Shown one piece after another: positions 33,876 to 44,591 of a stretch of DNA of 47,500 nucleotides. A program made the translations under genes and the position numbers. The notes beneath the pieces were generated by a model, which saw only the letters and a program-made list of their open reading frames with translations, did no database searches and was not told where the DNA came from. Source of the DNA: Chromera velia (lineage: Eukaryota > Sar > Chromeraceae); contig JAHBMJ010002739.1 of the NCBI GenBank assembly GCA_018398765.1, positions 1-47,500 of the forward strand, given 5' to 3'. Position 1 is the first letter of the stretch; the number at the start of each line of letters is the position of its first letter.

Positions 33876-35566
33876 TCCTTCCTTCGTTTTTCTCTCGATG
33901 TCTCCGTCTGCCTTTTTGGCCTTCGACCTGTCTGTCCGTCCTCCCCTCTGTATGTGTGTTTGTTTGTTGAATTCTTTGCAGGAATTTTGGGTTTCTCTCA
34001 GGGCGCATGTCTGACGAATTTGATTGCCGCAAAGAAATGTTCGGTCAGTCAGTCGGTGCTTGACAGAAGAGAATGCTCTCTCTCTTCTAAATCATCCTTC
34101 CTGCATCTGTTCTCTCCTGTGTGTCGGTCTAGCTGTCTTTGTATTCTGGTCTCCTTCTTTTCATTCGCAGCCCCTCCTCACATCTCTCAATTACTCTCCC
34201 TCTCCCTTTTTCAATGCTACCAGTTGTTGTTTTTTTCGTTTGTACCACTCTTTCGATTTGTCGTCTCCTTTTCTCACCACTTTCCTGTTGGGCGGCTCGG
34301 TTCTGTTCTTGCCATCTAACCGTGGAAGGCTGCGCGGCAGGTGGCACGTGCAGTCACTCATGGATCCGGCTTTTCCCCTTCTTTTCTTGCGAAGGGAGGA
34401 AGGTTGCATTTTCATGACGTTGTTTCTGCCTAGACGCAACATGCCTCTTAGCCTTGACTTGCACGGACCCCTAGTGGACAAGCAGAAATGAATGAACCAA
34501 CGGAATAATCCGATTGCAGGGCGACAAGAGATTCGAGGACATTTCCTTCGTGATCCCTTGCTCTGGATTTATTCCCCGAGACCCAGACATGGCACCTCTC
34601 TTCGAGACCCCTCTTCAAATCCCCTCATTGCATGTCGCTGGTGGGTCGTGTTTCAGTTTCATATTCGTATAGGGACACGCATACGTTCAAATGCGTGCAC
34701 ATACATCCGCATTTACAGCATACATCCACGCGCACGTACGTGGTGGCAGATAAATCTGCAAGTCTCCAGACCCCGCCCGTGAATGCGTTGGTTGGGTTAT
34801 GGAGTCGTGGGTAGGAAGTCATTTTGAGATTTGTGGCGTCGCACGAATTTCTGTTTGTTCTGTTCGGAGGAGGACATCATGGGTGGGAGCCGGGGATGGG
34901 AGGTTGGGGATCCGAGAGTTGGCGCCGTATGTTAGTGCGCCACCGCGCCCTCTCCATCCAACTGCTAGACGACAATATTACAAAACCCGACCCTTCCTAA
35001 AGTCTGTCTCTTCAAAACTCTCTTTGAAGCCTGTCTCACTGTTCAAAGGACTGCCATGCTGTCACCGCCCCTCGCCCTGCGTGCTGGGCCTGTGTATGCT
35101 TGTAAGTACAACGGTGCACGAACGTGCAATTGATGAGTCCTCTGTCCGCTGGCTCTCTACTCGCGAAAGCACTCAGTCACCTTAAGTATTCTCACCTTAT
35201 ATCTTCTTTGCCTGTGCTGGATCTGAACGAAGCTAGAAGAAAGAAGACGCACTGCCAAAACAAAACACAAACTGGATGCAAAACCTTTGTTTGCCCTTTG
35301 GAATTTGTCATGACCATCTTGCAGGAGAAAAGGACCAATTGTTTCCCGCCAGCGTTGACGCCGTCTCCAAATACGATTCCTCGACATCCCTCTTCATTCA
35401 ACACCCGGGGGGGCACTCACTTCCTCGATTGCGTCAGTCTCTCTTGTTTTTGTTTTTCTACTCATCGGTTGCGTCAGCCCCTCATGCGTGCATGGCGTTA
35501 CTGATTCCACTGTTGCTGCACGCGCGCGCTCTCTCTCTCTCTCCCTCTCTAGCTAACACGCGCGCG

Positions 35567-35610
<44 letters not shown>

Positions 35611-36458
35611 TATATATATGCACAGACTTATATTAATATATACTCATATATACACGCACACACACGCCTAACCCACGTACACCTGCACAGAAACGGGCAG
35701 ACATATATGCAGGCGTGCACACATGCACACAGTCGCAGATACACAGTCGCGCAGAGAGAGAGAGAGAGAGAGAGAGAGAGCAATACCAGTTTAGTGAGTC
35801 TGCGCACATGCTCAGGCACACACTCTCAGAGATGGCAAAAGAATCATGATCAACGTGAGCAAGAAATGAAAACAGGACGCAAGGAGGAAGGGAAGGCAGG
35901 GAAACGAGGGAAAGATGTCGAGCTAATAAGGGTGCGAGATAGCAGGTAAGAATAGAAAGGAAGCGAAGCATGCTGCAGAACAAGGAGAAATGCTAGAAAA
36001 AAAATGGAGTAGGGGCAAAGGGAGAGACAGATGTGTCCATTTAGAGGATGAACTACCTGATTTTTCTCTGTCTTGCCGGATTTGCGGGACCCTGCAAGAA
36101 TGCCCATCTAAACCTTTTTCTTCAGTTCAGACTTCCTTAGAATTCTACTTGCATGTGTGTGCCACAAATTTCCCACCCCCTTCCGCGACTACAGATGTGT
36201 GCCAGGGGAAATGCAACCCCGACATACATACTCCTCCTCGGCCCATTTGTCTAGCTGCGGGCCTAGCTCTCCCTAGTAGCTTGTCACCTGAATCGAACAC
36301 TGTTTTTTTCTTGTTTGTTTGTTAGTCTGTTTCTTTGTTTGTTTGTTCTTTTGTTTGTTTGCGCAGCTGAAGCCGAGAGGACCAAATTTCGTGGTTTCCT
36401 CGTCAAGCTGCTCAACGGGGGGGGCGGCACTCAAGCAGCGGGGTCGAGCAGTCTCTGA
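31558..36458 (+). CDS. FSH-family serine hydrolase (FSH1/OVCA2-like), nine exons
   Basis: Exons: 31558-31611, 32116-32130 (tentative micro-exon), 32448-32513, 32632-32688, 33152-33284, 33982-34043, 34520-34640, 35325-35432, 36367-36458. Phases fit throughout; the product is about 236 residues, close to yeast Fsh1 (243). It starts MALRVLCLPGWRTN, the family's first strand and oxyanion loop. VCIDGTFDAEGEPTPDV and GPYFQWWTIDDA follow, then the nucleophile elbow GILGFSQGACLTNLIAAKK with Ser at 33996-33998. The acid is Asp in AGEKD at 35333-35335 and the base is His in HPGGH at 35414-35416, so the triad is complete. The family is cytosolic alpha/beta-hydrolases with esterase activity; true substrates are poorly known. 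The segment between exons 1 and 3 is the weakest part. A single N at 32019 lies in intron 1. Confidence 0.88.
32132..32165. repeat. (GTCA)n microsatellite
   Basis: GTCA repeats right after the tentative micro-exon. They begin with the intron donor itself. Confidence 0.8.
32701..32950. repeat. (GTCT)n microsatellite blocks in the FSH intron 4
   Basis: Three blocks of GTCT repeats, separated by two related spacers containing AAGAA and AGGAGG(C/G)AAAGAAA. A block of GTCT plus its spacer has itself been duplicated. Confidence 0.85.
33606..33896 (+). repeat. 290-bp polypyrimidine tract in FSH intron 5
   Basis: An almost pure pyrimidine strand made of successive (CT)n, (CTTT)n, (CGTT)n, (CT)n, (CTTT)n, (CTGT)n and (CT)n blocks. 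The only purines are G in the CGTT and CTGT units and a few scattered sites. It lies between exons 5 and 6, about 85 bases before the acceptor. Confidence 0.9.
35521..35785. repeat. CT, CG, CA and GA microsatellites in the last FSH intron
   Basis: (CT)n at 35530-35548, (CG)n at 35560-35575, (CA)n at 35575-35607, and (GA)n at 35754-35780. A TTTG-rich run lies at 36305-36362, just before the last acceptor. Confidence 0.85.
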
Positions 36459-36807
36459 TCGAGGGCTCTGCAGGGAAATAAAAGTGGTACCGGTCGACGC
36501 TAGCACCGGCGTGTGCCGACAAGAGCTGAGTCTCGAGCTCATAGCCTGAGGTCAATCGAGGTGTATTTCTGCTGCATGCCAGCGGGCGGGATTGAGTTTT
36601 AGCGTGCACCCATTTTGCAAATGAACATAGACCCAGAATAATCAAAAGACAGTTCAAGTCACAGTCACTCTTGGTCTTGTCGGTGGCAAGAATCGTCACT
36701 GGCCGTGTGTTTACTGTCTTGGTCAGCTGTAAGGTCAGCTTCGCGGCCAGTCAATCAGAAATTAGATCAGAAACAAACAAGAAAATAGACAATGTATTTA
36801 AAGGTCC

Positions 36808-37052
36808 ATGCATATCTAGGGGTGTCACAGAGAAAAAAATTAAAAAAAAAGTATCTGAAAAATTGAGTTATGCACTTTTTTTTTATTTTTTTTTTCAACG
36901 GCCTGCAACACTTTGCAACACTTGTGCAACACCCGTGCAACAGCGAAACAACAGTTGTTTTAGAGGGGGAAAAAAGAAAGAAAAAAACTTCCTGACAAAT
37001 CAATTGACTTATGTACTTTTTTTTTCTCTGTGATACCCCTAGATGCATATAC
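36808..37052. mobile_element. MITE-like element with TIRs
   Basis: The left end ATGCATATCTAGGGGTGTCA and the right end, reverse-complemented GTATATGCATCTAGGGGTAT, share GCAT, CTAGGGGT and CACAGAGAAAAAAA. A/T runs inside pair as well, giving arms of up to about 90 bases around a centre rich in TGCAACAC units. It is 245 bases long with no ORF. Similar size and structure are usual for MITEs. Confidence 0.65.
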
Positions 37053-37762
37053 TAAATGATTAAGTTCAATCATAACTTATGTTTATATATATATATATAT
37101 ATATATATATGGGATTATTATATGCTAGTAGACTTGATAGAGTAAGTTCCCTCAACCATGCATGCACTGGCATGCATCTAAGTTTTTTTGCATTGTAATT
37201 AATTAATTTTTTTAATCTAACATATTATAATTATCTGAATAATTATCTAATTAAGTTTGGACCTATAAATAATAGAGTTAATTGAATAATTTTTTTTTAA
37301 TTAAATTGAATTTAAATTATTCAGAATTTATTCTTATATAAAATTAGATATAGAATTGATTTGCTAGTTGATTTGTCATGAAATTTAAATATGTAAAATT
37401 AATAAACTAGCTATAATAGACTACAAAGTTAAACATTTTTTTTTTTTGTATCTGTGATTATATGTTGTAGTTTATCAGTGTTGAATTGCAACACATAAAA
37501 AAATACTGGTTAAGCAATTAATTATTTATATACTCCACCTAGGGTTTGGCATCAATCAATCAATCAATCAAAAATAGAAAAAAGTTAAAAAAGATAAAGA
37601 TATTTAAAACTAGATTTAGAAGAATTTGAAAGAAAGAATTCAGCAGTACTTTAAAAAATATTAATTGTGAGCTATGATTCATAAAAGCTTGACACCAGCA
37701 GCGCTTAGAAGTATCAAGTGATGGGCAAACCGTTCGATTCGTCAAAATTTGACTCAAAAATG
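37053..37762. other. Very AT-rich spacer
   Basis: Contains a (TA)n run at 37086-37110 and (AATC)n-type repeats at 37550-37570. No gene is recognised. Confidence 0.6.
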
Positions 37763-37993
37763 CTATCTATGTTTCATTTTCATGCTGCTCGTACCCTCTG
37801 AGGTCCCCCCCCCCCCACTCATCGTCTGCGTCCTCTTTTTTTTAGGCAAAAAGGGCCTGCATTCAAATTTTGAGATGAAGACATGAAGAGTGGTTCGTAT
37901 TAGCGAGCAGATCGGCATAAGAACGGGCACGTCGGACGGCTGTAGGGCAATGTCTACCAAGTACAACACGGACAGATAACAAAAAGTGCACAA
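37763..37993 (-). pseudogene. Fragment related to the membrane-protein remnant at 39.25-39.8 kb
   Basis: The - strand reads YLVDIALQPSDVPVL, which matches YLADIALQPSNIDGPV in the 39.6-kb remnant. A second part, TTLHVFISKFECRPF, matches TTLHLFISKFECKPS at about 38160-38220. The DNA also matches, with GGGCAATGT and flanks in both. It is probably a decayed partial duplicate. No known family. Confidence 0.4.
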
Positions 37994-38039
37994 ACTTCCT
38001 ACTCTTGCCAGCGTTTAAGCATGGTTGAGAAGCTCGTCC

Positions 38040-38285
38040 TCAAGGTTTTCCCCTGCGAGAAGAAGCCCCAAGTAAATGGGACACTATCGTCAAAAATGGT
38101 GTCAATGTGCTGCTCCAATTAAGCTCGTCCCTCTTCTCCCCACTCAGTGTCTGCCTCCTCCATTTTGTATACAAAGAGGGCTTGCATTCAAATTTTGAGA
38201 TGAAGAGATGAAGAGTGGTGCCTACATAGTGGAGAGTAGGCCTGCATGAGAGGACGTACTTCAAATTGCATGCATCCATAACCAA
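38040..38285 (-). pseudogene. Second fragment sharing sequence with 37763-37993
   Basis: Contains TTLHLFISKFECKPSL. The DNA string TGCATTCAAATTTTGAGATG occurs at 37858 and again at 38183, about 325 bases apart. The two may be a tandem duplicate of a repeat or of a gene piece. Confidence 0.4.
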
Positions 38286-38289
38286 ACAT

Positions 38290-39250
38290 TGTGTCAGTTG
38301 TGCATAAAAATACGAGACAAAAATAGAAAGCAGTCGAACAAACGAAAAAAGGTTAGTGAATGTTTTCGATCATTGTACGCTTACATCAATAGTGATACGT
38401 CGAGCAATCAACTGATCAAATGGACGCACGTACGTCTACCTACCTGTGTCTCAATCGCAGCCGTGCCGAGGTCATGCAGCCTCAGCTACGAGGATCCACA
38501 CAGTGACAAACATGAGAACGCGTGCCACCTCCGTGAGTGTGACTCTTAGTTACTGTAGCCAGACACACTCCCAGTCCAGCTCAGTCTAGAGGTCAGTAGC
38601 GTATACCACGGCTACAGGAAACAAACAAAAAAGAAATAAAAGCAGAAATGCTTTTACTAACAATTGAGCACATATATATACAAAGCTCCGAAGGGTAGTC
38701 TGGGTACTAGAGGTAGAGGGGATGTATAACTGTGAAGCGATGAAAAGAATCTGAACAAAAAGTAGATGAAGAACATAAACAAAAGATGCGTCAAGGGATA
38801 AAACTTAGCAGAGCTAAACAGGAAAGGAGTTACAGAGCCCATCATATGATGCATACAGACTCTCTGTGTGCATGTATGATAAATGCACTCATGCATACAT
38901 CCAGACCGACTGACCATATCCACCGGCTCTCTAGCCCATGTAGAGGGTGTTAATCACCAGAAATGCGACCATGACCCATCCTTCAAGCCTCAGGGTCCAC
39001 CTCCCCTCCCGGCCCCTCACCGTGGAGTGTGCTGCAGCATATCCAAGGCACGAAAACATAAAGGACGCCGGGGTGGCACTGAGGAGATGCTATGACTAGC
39101 CATGACCCCATCTCAAAAAACACCTCGTCGTGAGTCACCAACTCCTGGAGAGTTCAGGGCTGAAGAGCAAAAATCGGAGTGTGTTTTGCAGAGTATGTCA
39201 TTCCGGAGAGTTTACAAAGGCTGAAACGACCTAAAAACGGAGTGTAATCA
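38290..39250. other. Spacer without recognised gene
   Basis: No convincing gene. Near 39130-39245 a short unit containing GGAGAGTT, GGCTGAA and CGGAGTGT occurs twice. Confidence 0.4.
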
Positions 39251-39253
39251 CCA

Positions 39254-39795
39254 TTATTGGTGTGTCACGGTCCAATGACCTAAATATGGAATATGATAGA
39301 GACATACAGTGTCACTGCGAGTTATTAACCCACACGCCTCTTGAGGGAACGACGCGAGGAACATACAGATACAGAAAACCGCAATTAAACCCTGCCATAG
39401 GGTCCAAATTATGAAGAGACAGATCTTCAACCTGCCGTACCGCCTTAGACTGGCCTCTCTCAGAACAACACTCATGACGGTCATAACTACCATGAGGTCA
39501 AACTGTATTCCAGCATGGACAACAGACCAAACAAGTGCAGGCCGCCCGACGTTGATGACTACCTTATAACAGACACAGACAGAACAGACCAAACGACTGG
39601 CCCATCGATGTTTGATGGCTGCAGGGCAATGTCCGCGAGGTAGAATGCTGATAGGGACAACAGAACTGCCCCCGGCATGAGCAAATACCAGGAAATGTCC
39701 TTTCCCTGGACATTTGTGAGAGAAAGCACTGCTGGCATAATCTCTTCCATCTTGATCTCATAAAAGTTGCAGATAAAACACATAAACACAATCAT
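39254..39795 (-). pseudogene. Membrane-protein gene remnant or partly spliced gene
   Basis: The - strand holds two overlapping open stretches, 39795-39559 and 39592-39254, in different frames. The first has a hydrophobic run around WYLLMPGAVLLSLSAFYLAD. The second has two more, FDLMVVMTVMSVVL and ICLFIIWTLWQGLIAVFCIC, so three or four membrane segments are likely. The frame change between them is either a small intron or a frameshift. Related fragments lie at 37.8 and 38.2 kb, so the region looks like a decayed family of host membrane-protein copies. The family is not recognised. Confidence 0.4.
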
Positions 39796-40365
39796 ACTCC
39801 AGGTTGAAAAAGATAAATCTATCCCAAACGGTTTCCAACATCAAAACGGTCTCTAAAACAACCATAGTTCTCCAGTTTTTCTAGTATTTTTTATGTATTA
39901 AACAATGCTTAAAAGCTCAAAACAAAGAGTCTTAAGCAATGTGAGAGTGCGATTTTGTGTTTTTAAATTGGAGTTAGTGAGAAAAAAAATTATATAGCGG
40001 TGTGCGTGACCATAACGCGGCGGCGTGCTGCACGCCCGTTACCGCAACGCGGCCGGCGGCGGGGCGCAGTGGGGCCTGCACACATTATGGGATCAATGTG
40101 CCCCAGCCTTAAATCGGATATCTAAAAAGCCGGTTTTGATGTACGCAGATGTAGCTGACACGTGATCAAGGCATACTGCATATTTATCTCTGGACATTGT
40201 GGGACTGCGAATCTGCTCCAAAGCTGTTAATTCACTGATGATGTTTTCAGATCAGCTCGCATGCACTACACTGCAGGCATAACAGCTCAGAGTCTATACT
40301 TTGCATGGGAGACTCCAACTCTGAGCAGACTTTGGAAGGAACCTCAGTTGTCTCACTTCTTTAGA
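39796..40365. other. Spacer without recognised gene
   Basis: AT-rich at first, then a GC-rich patch at 40010-40080 with CGCGGCCGGCGGCGGGGCG. No ORF of note. Confidence 0.5.
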
Positions 40366-40439
40366 CATGGGTTTATTTGTTCGTCTCGTTTTGTCAGCAA
40401 GCGTGGTGGGTAAAATTGGAGAGGGCCGTCTTGTTCTCA

Positions 40440-41120
40440 CTCTTTGGTCGACGTCCTTTTCCCCTTGCGTGCTTCTATGCAAGCGCTCGAGCTCTTACTT
40501 TCTTTATCGGGGGAACTGGAGCTGTTTTCGTCTTCCTTCTGGTGAGTTTGAGGTTCCGTCTCCTTTCAGACGTGAACTATAGCTAGCCGTGACACTCGTT
40601 GCATCATATCAAGCATAGGCCCACCTTTGTCCAAGCTCTCAAACTTCCTTATTTTCTTGGTATGTACCTGCAGACAGGATTTGGGATTCCCACTGGGCTG
40701 TGTTGGGGATCCAGAAGGACCTTCGTGTGCTCTCCGATAAGTTCATCAGTTTGTTTGTCTCACTGCTTGCAAGCCGTTCTATCAGGTCAGAGCATGATGC
40801 ACCTCAGACCCTCCCATGAAACTTTATCCTTTTTTTGTTTGGTGGTTGCACGCAGGATCTGGGACTACTTTTTGCCTTTGCTGAGGAGCTGGGGTTGCTT
40901 TCATCATTCTTCTGGTGAGTGTATAGTAACCGTTCCGTCTCTCTGTATGGGTCAGTGCATGATGCACTGCATGTTGAACAGATGTTTGCCTTGAACCATC
41001 GTTTTTGGCTTTGTTACCTCTTGGGAATATGATTAAATGCAGGTTCCGTTCCTTTGATCGTACTGAGGAGCAGCACTTGGAGCTCCGTGTGATAACCGCG
41101 TCTCTCTAGGTCAGTGGTTT
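40440..41120 (+). repeat. Decayed tandem array
   Basis: Three or four divergent copies of a segment with a shared ending can be traced: GCTTTCATCATTCTTCTGGTGAG-like strings near 40525 and 40900, and TCCGTCTC(T/C) followed by GGTCAG(T/A)GCATGATGCAC near 40780, 40935 and 41090. An open + strand stretch of 131 codons (40599-40994) lies across it but shows no domain. Confidence 0.35.
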
Positions 41121-41990
41121 GTTTTCATTCGGTCCCTGTCAGTCGCGTCGTTTTGCGCCTGTGCCTGTCAGTGAAAATCAGTCAAAGACATCCAGTAGGT
41201 ATGGTCTAGAAAGCAAGAAGAGAAGTTATGGTAACTTGGGAAGAGGCAATTAATGGGATGAGGGGAAGGATACTTATCCTTGCTTTCCGTTTGTCTCCCT
41301 TTGAATGTGCTGCTTGTCTACTTGTATTCAGGTCTGTTTTCTGTCTTTAAGACTGCGCACTAGCACCAGCCCTGGCCCCGACATGTGGATCTTGGCGGAG
41401 ATAGAAGGTAGAAAAGGGGGCAAAGGAGTGAGAAGGAGAGGGCGGATCAAGAGAGTGAGCAGACCGGAGCGCTGGCGGGGCTGGGGGGACGTTCATTGAC
41501 GGAGGCGGGGGCAAGGATGGGGACAGGGGCTGCTGAGGGGCAGGGACCAGGCCCGGTGCTGCGGTATGCCGCGGCCTGGGCTGGGCCCGGGGCCGGCGGC
41601 ATCAGAGGGAGAAATCAGAGGGAGCAGAAAGACGCTAGCTGGAGGGAGCGGTGAGACGTTTGGGCCGAGTGAATGAACGTCCACGACTGGCAAAGGAAGC
41701 CGGGGTCGATCGGGACCCGGCTTGGCCCGGGCTGGCAGTGTCACAAAGGAGTAGGGCCGGGGTCAGCGGTGTCATAAGTAGCCGGGATGAGCAGTGTCCA
41801 CCGGGAAGGACAGAGACAATCTGGAGACTCGAAGAGGTCGGTGGGAGAAATTGGTGAGGAGTTAGGGTATAAAAAGTAGATTGCCTAGCTTCGCGAAGGG
41901 TACCGGTGGAAGCTGTGCTGTTCTTTTAGACCTATTCCACACTTTGTGTTTCGCCTCTCCCTCTCGGACTATGTGAAAAAAATATTTGGC
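41121..41990. other. Spacer with a GC-rich block
   Basis: No gene is recognised. A purine-rich, G-rich block at 41400-41860 contains scattered GGGCC, CCGGG and CAGTGTC strings in several variants, suggesting a decayed short tandem repeat. Short open stretches there look like composition effects. Confidence 0.4.
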
Positions 41991-41992
41991 GA

Positions 41993-42520
41993 AGGAGAAT
42001 TCAGGGCTGAATTCTCCTTCGATGAGTATGTGGAAAAATTTTTTTTGGAGGGAAATTTTTTTTTAGTGTTTTTTCTGGTTTCTTTTACCGAAATAAGTCA
42101 TCTTTTTTTTGCTCCCTCGACAAAAATTTTTTTTTATTGTCACTGAGGGAGAATTCAGGGCTGAATTCTCCCTTTCCGGGTATGTGAAGGAAATATTGTC
42201 CGAGGGAGAATTTAGTCCTGAATTCTCCCTTGGTCAAAATGTGAAAGATTTTTTTTTCTTTCGCACCATACAAAGGAGATGTTCTTTGGATGAAAGGTGT
42301 TTAAGCAGCATTCATCTTGATCAAAATCGTGCCAACTGCTTTCTTTCTCTCCTCGCAGCTCTCAATGTGCAGCACTTTGAGCCGTTTCACCCAAGGGAGA
42401 ATTTAGCCCTGAATTCTCCCTCGGTGAAAATACGAAGGATTTTTTTTTCTTTCGTATCACAGAAAAAACACATTTTTTGGATAAAAGGTGTTCGAGACAG
42501 CATTCATCTTGTATGAATTT
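41993..42520. repeat. Array of palindromic repeats
   Basis: GGAGAATTCAG-GG-CTGAATTCTCC, a perfect palindrome with 11-bp arms, occurs near 41996 and 42147. Variants with GAGAATTTAG(T/C)CCTGAATTCTC lie near 42204 and 42396. Each is followed by a short tract ending TATGTGAA or AATGTGAAA and then a T-rich run. From 42204 on, a longer unit of about 192 bases is itself duplicated (42204-42330 and 42396-42520, sharing AAAGGTGTT and CAGCATTCATCTTG). In one + strand frame the units read EGEFRAEFSLSGYVKEIL-like peptides, but the symmetry fits a DNA repeat better than a protein repeat. Confidence 0.75.
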
Positions 42521-43010
42521 ATATCACGTGTTCTTTTTCTGTTCTTAATCTGCTCTATTGTGGGTCGCCTCGAGTTAGGCATCAGGGTTACGCCTTGTAC
42601 GCCTCGTGTTCTCTACTTGTGCACATGCAGAAAAAAACAGCTAAATTGTTGTAAAACCTTTTGAATTCGTTTTCTAAGCCTTTAATTCTTCTCCCATCTA
42701 CCTGTTTCTGTTCTTGATACATCTATAGACTCTTTTTCATATGTGTGTCTTCTGAATATGAATGTAGTTAAGTCTGCTTTGAGGTGTGTAGAAGGACCTG
42801 GGTCCACCCCAGACAGCCCCTGTAGAAGGTGGGTTCAGAGCTCGGCCTTTGTTTCAGTGGCTTATACTTGTTCTGCCATGCTCTGGAGCTCTAGGCTGCC
42901 TTTTTGTTGACCATTTTGTTTTCTTTTTTGAGTCTTTCTCCGTCTCTGCACGTGTGTGTATCTAGGTATGTACAATGCTAGGTGCAGCGTGTGTGTATGT
43001 GTGTGTATGT

Positions 43011-43049
<39 letters not shown>

Positions 43050-43592
43050 TATGTATGTATGTATGTGTATGTAAAAGAGTGTGAGTATATTTTTTAGTGT
43101 TACCTTAGAAATGGAGTTACTTCAGACAGCTGTAACGTATGTCCTAACCGTCTTCGCACTGTGCTAGTAGGCGGCAGCACTGTGTTCAGTGGAAGAGCAG
43201 TCCTTCTACTCGAAATCTCACATGCCTGTATCTCAGTACGCATGTATAGATAGACGGATGCATGCCAATTCGATGCCAAATACACGTACGGCGCAAAAAA
43301 TCAATAAATCTCGGCATGGCTCAAACACCACCCCGTGAACGATCGGTCGCGCGCACAATTTAAAATCGTCTTGGCACAGGCCGCAGTACCAATGCGCACA
43401 CTCTCAATCCTGATATGCCAGACGAGCAACCGCAATTCCAACACACAACATCATGCGCGACCCCACCCTTCGGTCTCGCCACTGTCTTTTTTCTATCGCT
43501 TCTGGCTCTGTGTGCTACGTAAAAGAGACGTTCGATCGAAGATCAATAGGACAAAAAGAATCGAAATAAGGAAGATACACATGTAAACATAT
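42521..43592. other. Spacer and possible 3' region of the GIY-YIG/RT element
   Basis: No gene is recognised. A (GT)n/(GTAT)n microsatellite at 42986-43072 lies about 520 bases beyond the end of the RT frame. Confidence 0.5.
42986..43072. repeat. (GT)n/(GTAT)n microsatellite
   Basis: GT units interspersed with GTAT units, downstream of the RT frame. Confidence 0.9.
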
Positions 43593-44582
43593 TCAATACA
43601 TCGTTGTCCTAAAGCGCTCCAGAAACGCAATCTCATTCAACCATCCTTCAATCAGATCCGTGCTGGCCGTACGGACCAAAACACGCAAATATTGTTCCTT
43701 GAGAAAATTAAAAGGCCATCGCAAGGACAGCAATTCAACGAACATTAATGACAACTCCCTTACCATCAAACAGGTGGGTAGATTTGCGGATAACAGCATT
43801 CTTGTAACGTGCCCGCATATCAGACCTGAACGCGCAGAGCGGCTGACCACACACGCATTCCCATGAACAAAACGGGGACGCAAATGAACCGAAGAATATA
43901 ACGACAAGTCACTTCCATGTGGAGTTTCCAAAGACTCATCAATGCAAGGAGAGAAAACAGATCTATTCGGATTCTTTGGAGAGAACAGAACAACTTCTGG
44001 GGCACTCTCCAGAGTGAAGAGAGAGAGACCTAAAACCTGCTTCCCACACTGTCTCTCCAAAACATATGTACCATGATAGAAATCATAGCGCTGTAGTGAA
44101 AGCATAAAAGGATCGTTTCCAAGAAAATCAGGAGCGACAGAACGAGCCATCAACGTTCGATCGTCCATGTATCGCCTCATGAACCACTTAGAGGACTGCC
44201 ATGAAGTAACATTCAGGAGGAGTGCTTTCTGATATTCCTTCCATGCAGCATAAAATCGCGCGCCCCCAGGTGAACACGGACTCCCTTGCGGGAATCCCTC
44301 CACCTGAGCAACCCTCTTCCCCAACACCCGGATAGTATTTGAATTAAAGTTAACTCTAATTAAATCACACAACAAACTCAACAGAACAGAGGTAGCATGT
44401 GTGTGGTTTGTGTGTGTGGAGAGGAAAACCTCTTGTTTCTTCTTTACACACCTTGTGAGCCACGCCTCCCCGACAGCAGGGCCCGCACTCTTCATGAAAA
44501 TAGACCCCCCCTTTCTCAGCACAGCAAAACGATGCCTGGAAGACGAGGAAAGAAAACAAACCAAAGCATCGAGAGAAGACAA
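43593..44582 (-). CDS. RT catalytic part with motifs B, C and D/E
   Basis: Motif B reads QVEGFPQGSPCSPGGARFY; motif C reads KWFMRRYMDDRTLMA with the two catalytic Asp; a later stretch GKQVLGLSLFTLE fits motifs D/E. About 95 residues separate motifs A and B, long enough for an insertion such as the insertion-in-fingers domain described for permuted Penelope-like and telomerase RTs, but that domain is not identified directly. The frame ends RFRTTMY and a stop; no C-terminal GIY-YIG follows. Confidence 0.65.
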   Translation of the reverse strand: MSSLDALVCFLSSSSRHRFAVLRKGGSIFMKSAGPAVGEAWLTRCVKKKQEVFLSTHTNHTHATSVLLSLLCDLIRVNFNSNTIRVLGKRVAQVEGFPQGSPCSPGGARFYAAWKEYQKALLLNVTSWQSSKWFMRRYMDDRTLMARSVAPDFLGNDPFMLSLQRYDFYHGTYVLERQCGKQVLGLSLFTLESAPEVVLFSPKNPNRSVFSPCIDESLETPHGSDLSLYSSVHLRPRFVHGNACVVSRSARSGLICGHVTRMLLSANLPTCLMVRELSLMFVELLSLRWPFNFLKEQYLRVLVRTASTDLIEGWLNEIAFLERFRTTMY

Positions 44583-44591
44583 AAAGTCAGC

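Noticed and set aside
33606-33896. Long open frames through the polypyrimidine tract
   Set aside because: Peptides of L/S/F or E/R/K repeats in every frame come from the simple repeats; the tract lies in an intron between two well-supported FSH exons.
42109-42516. A repeat protein with EGEF-type units
   Set aside because: The DNA repeats are palindromic and the copies change frame relative to each other; the open frame is short and T-run-rich.
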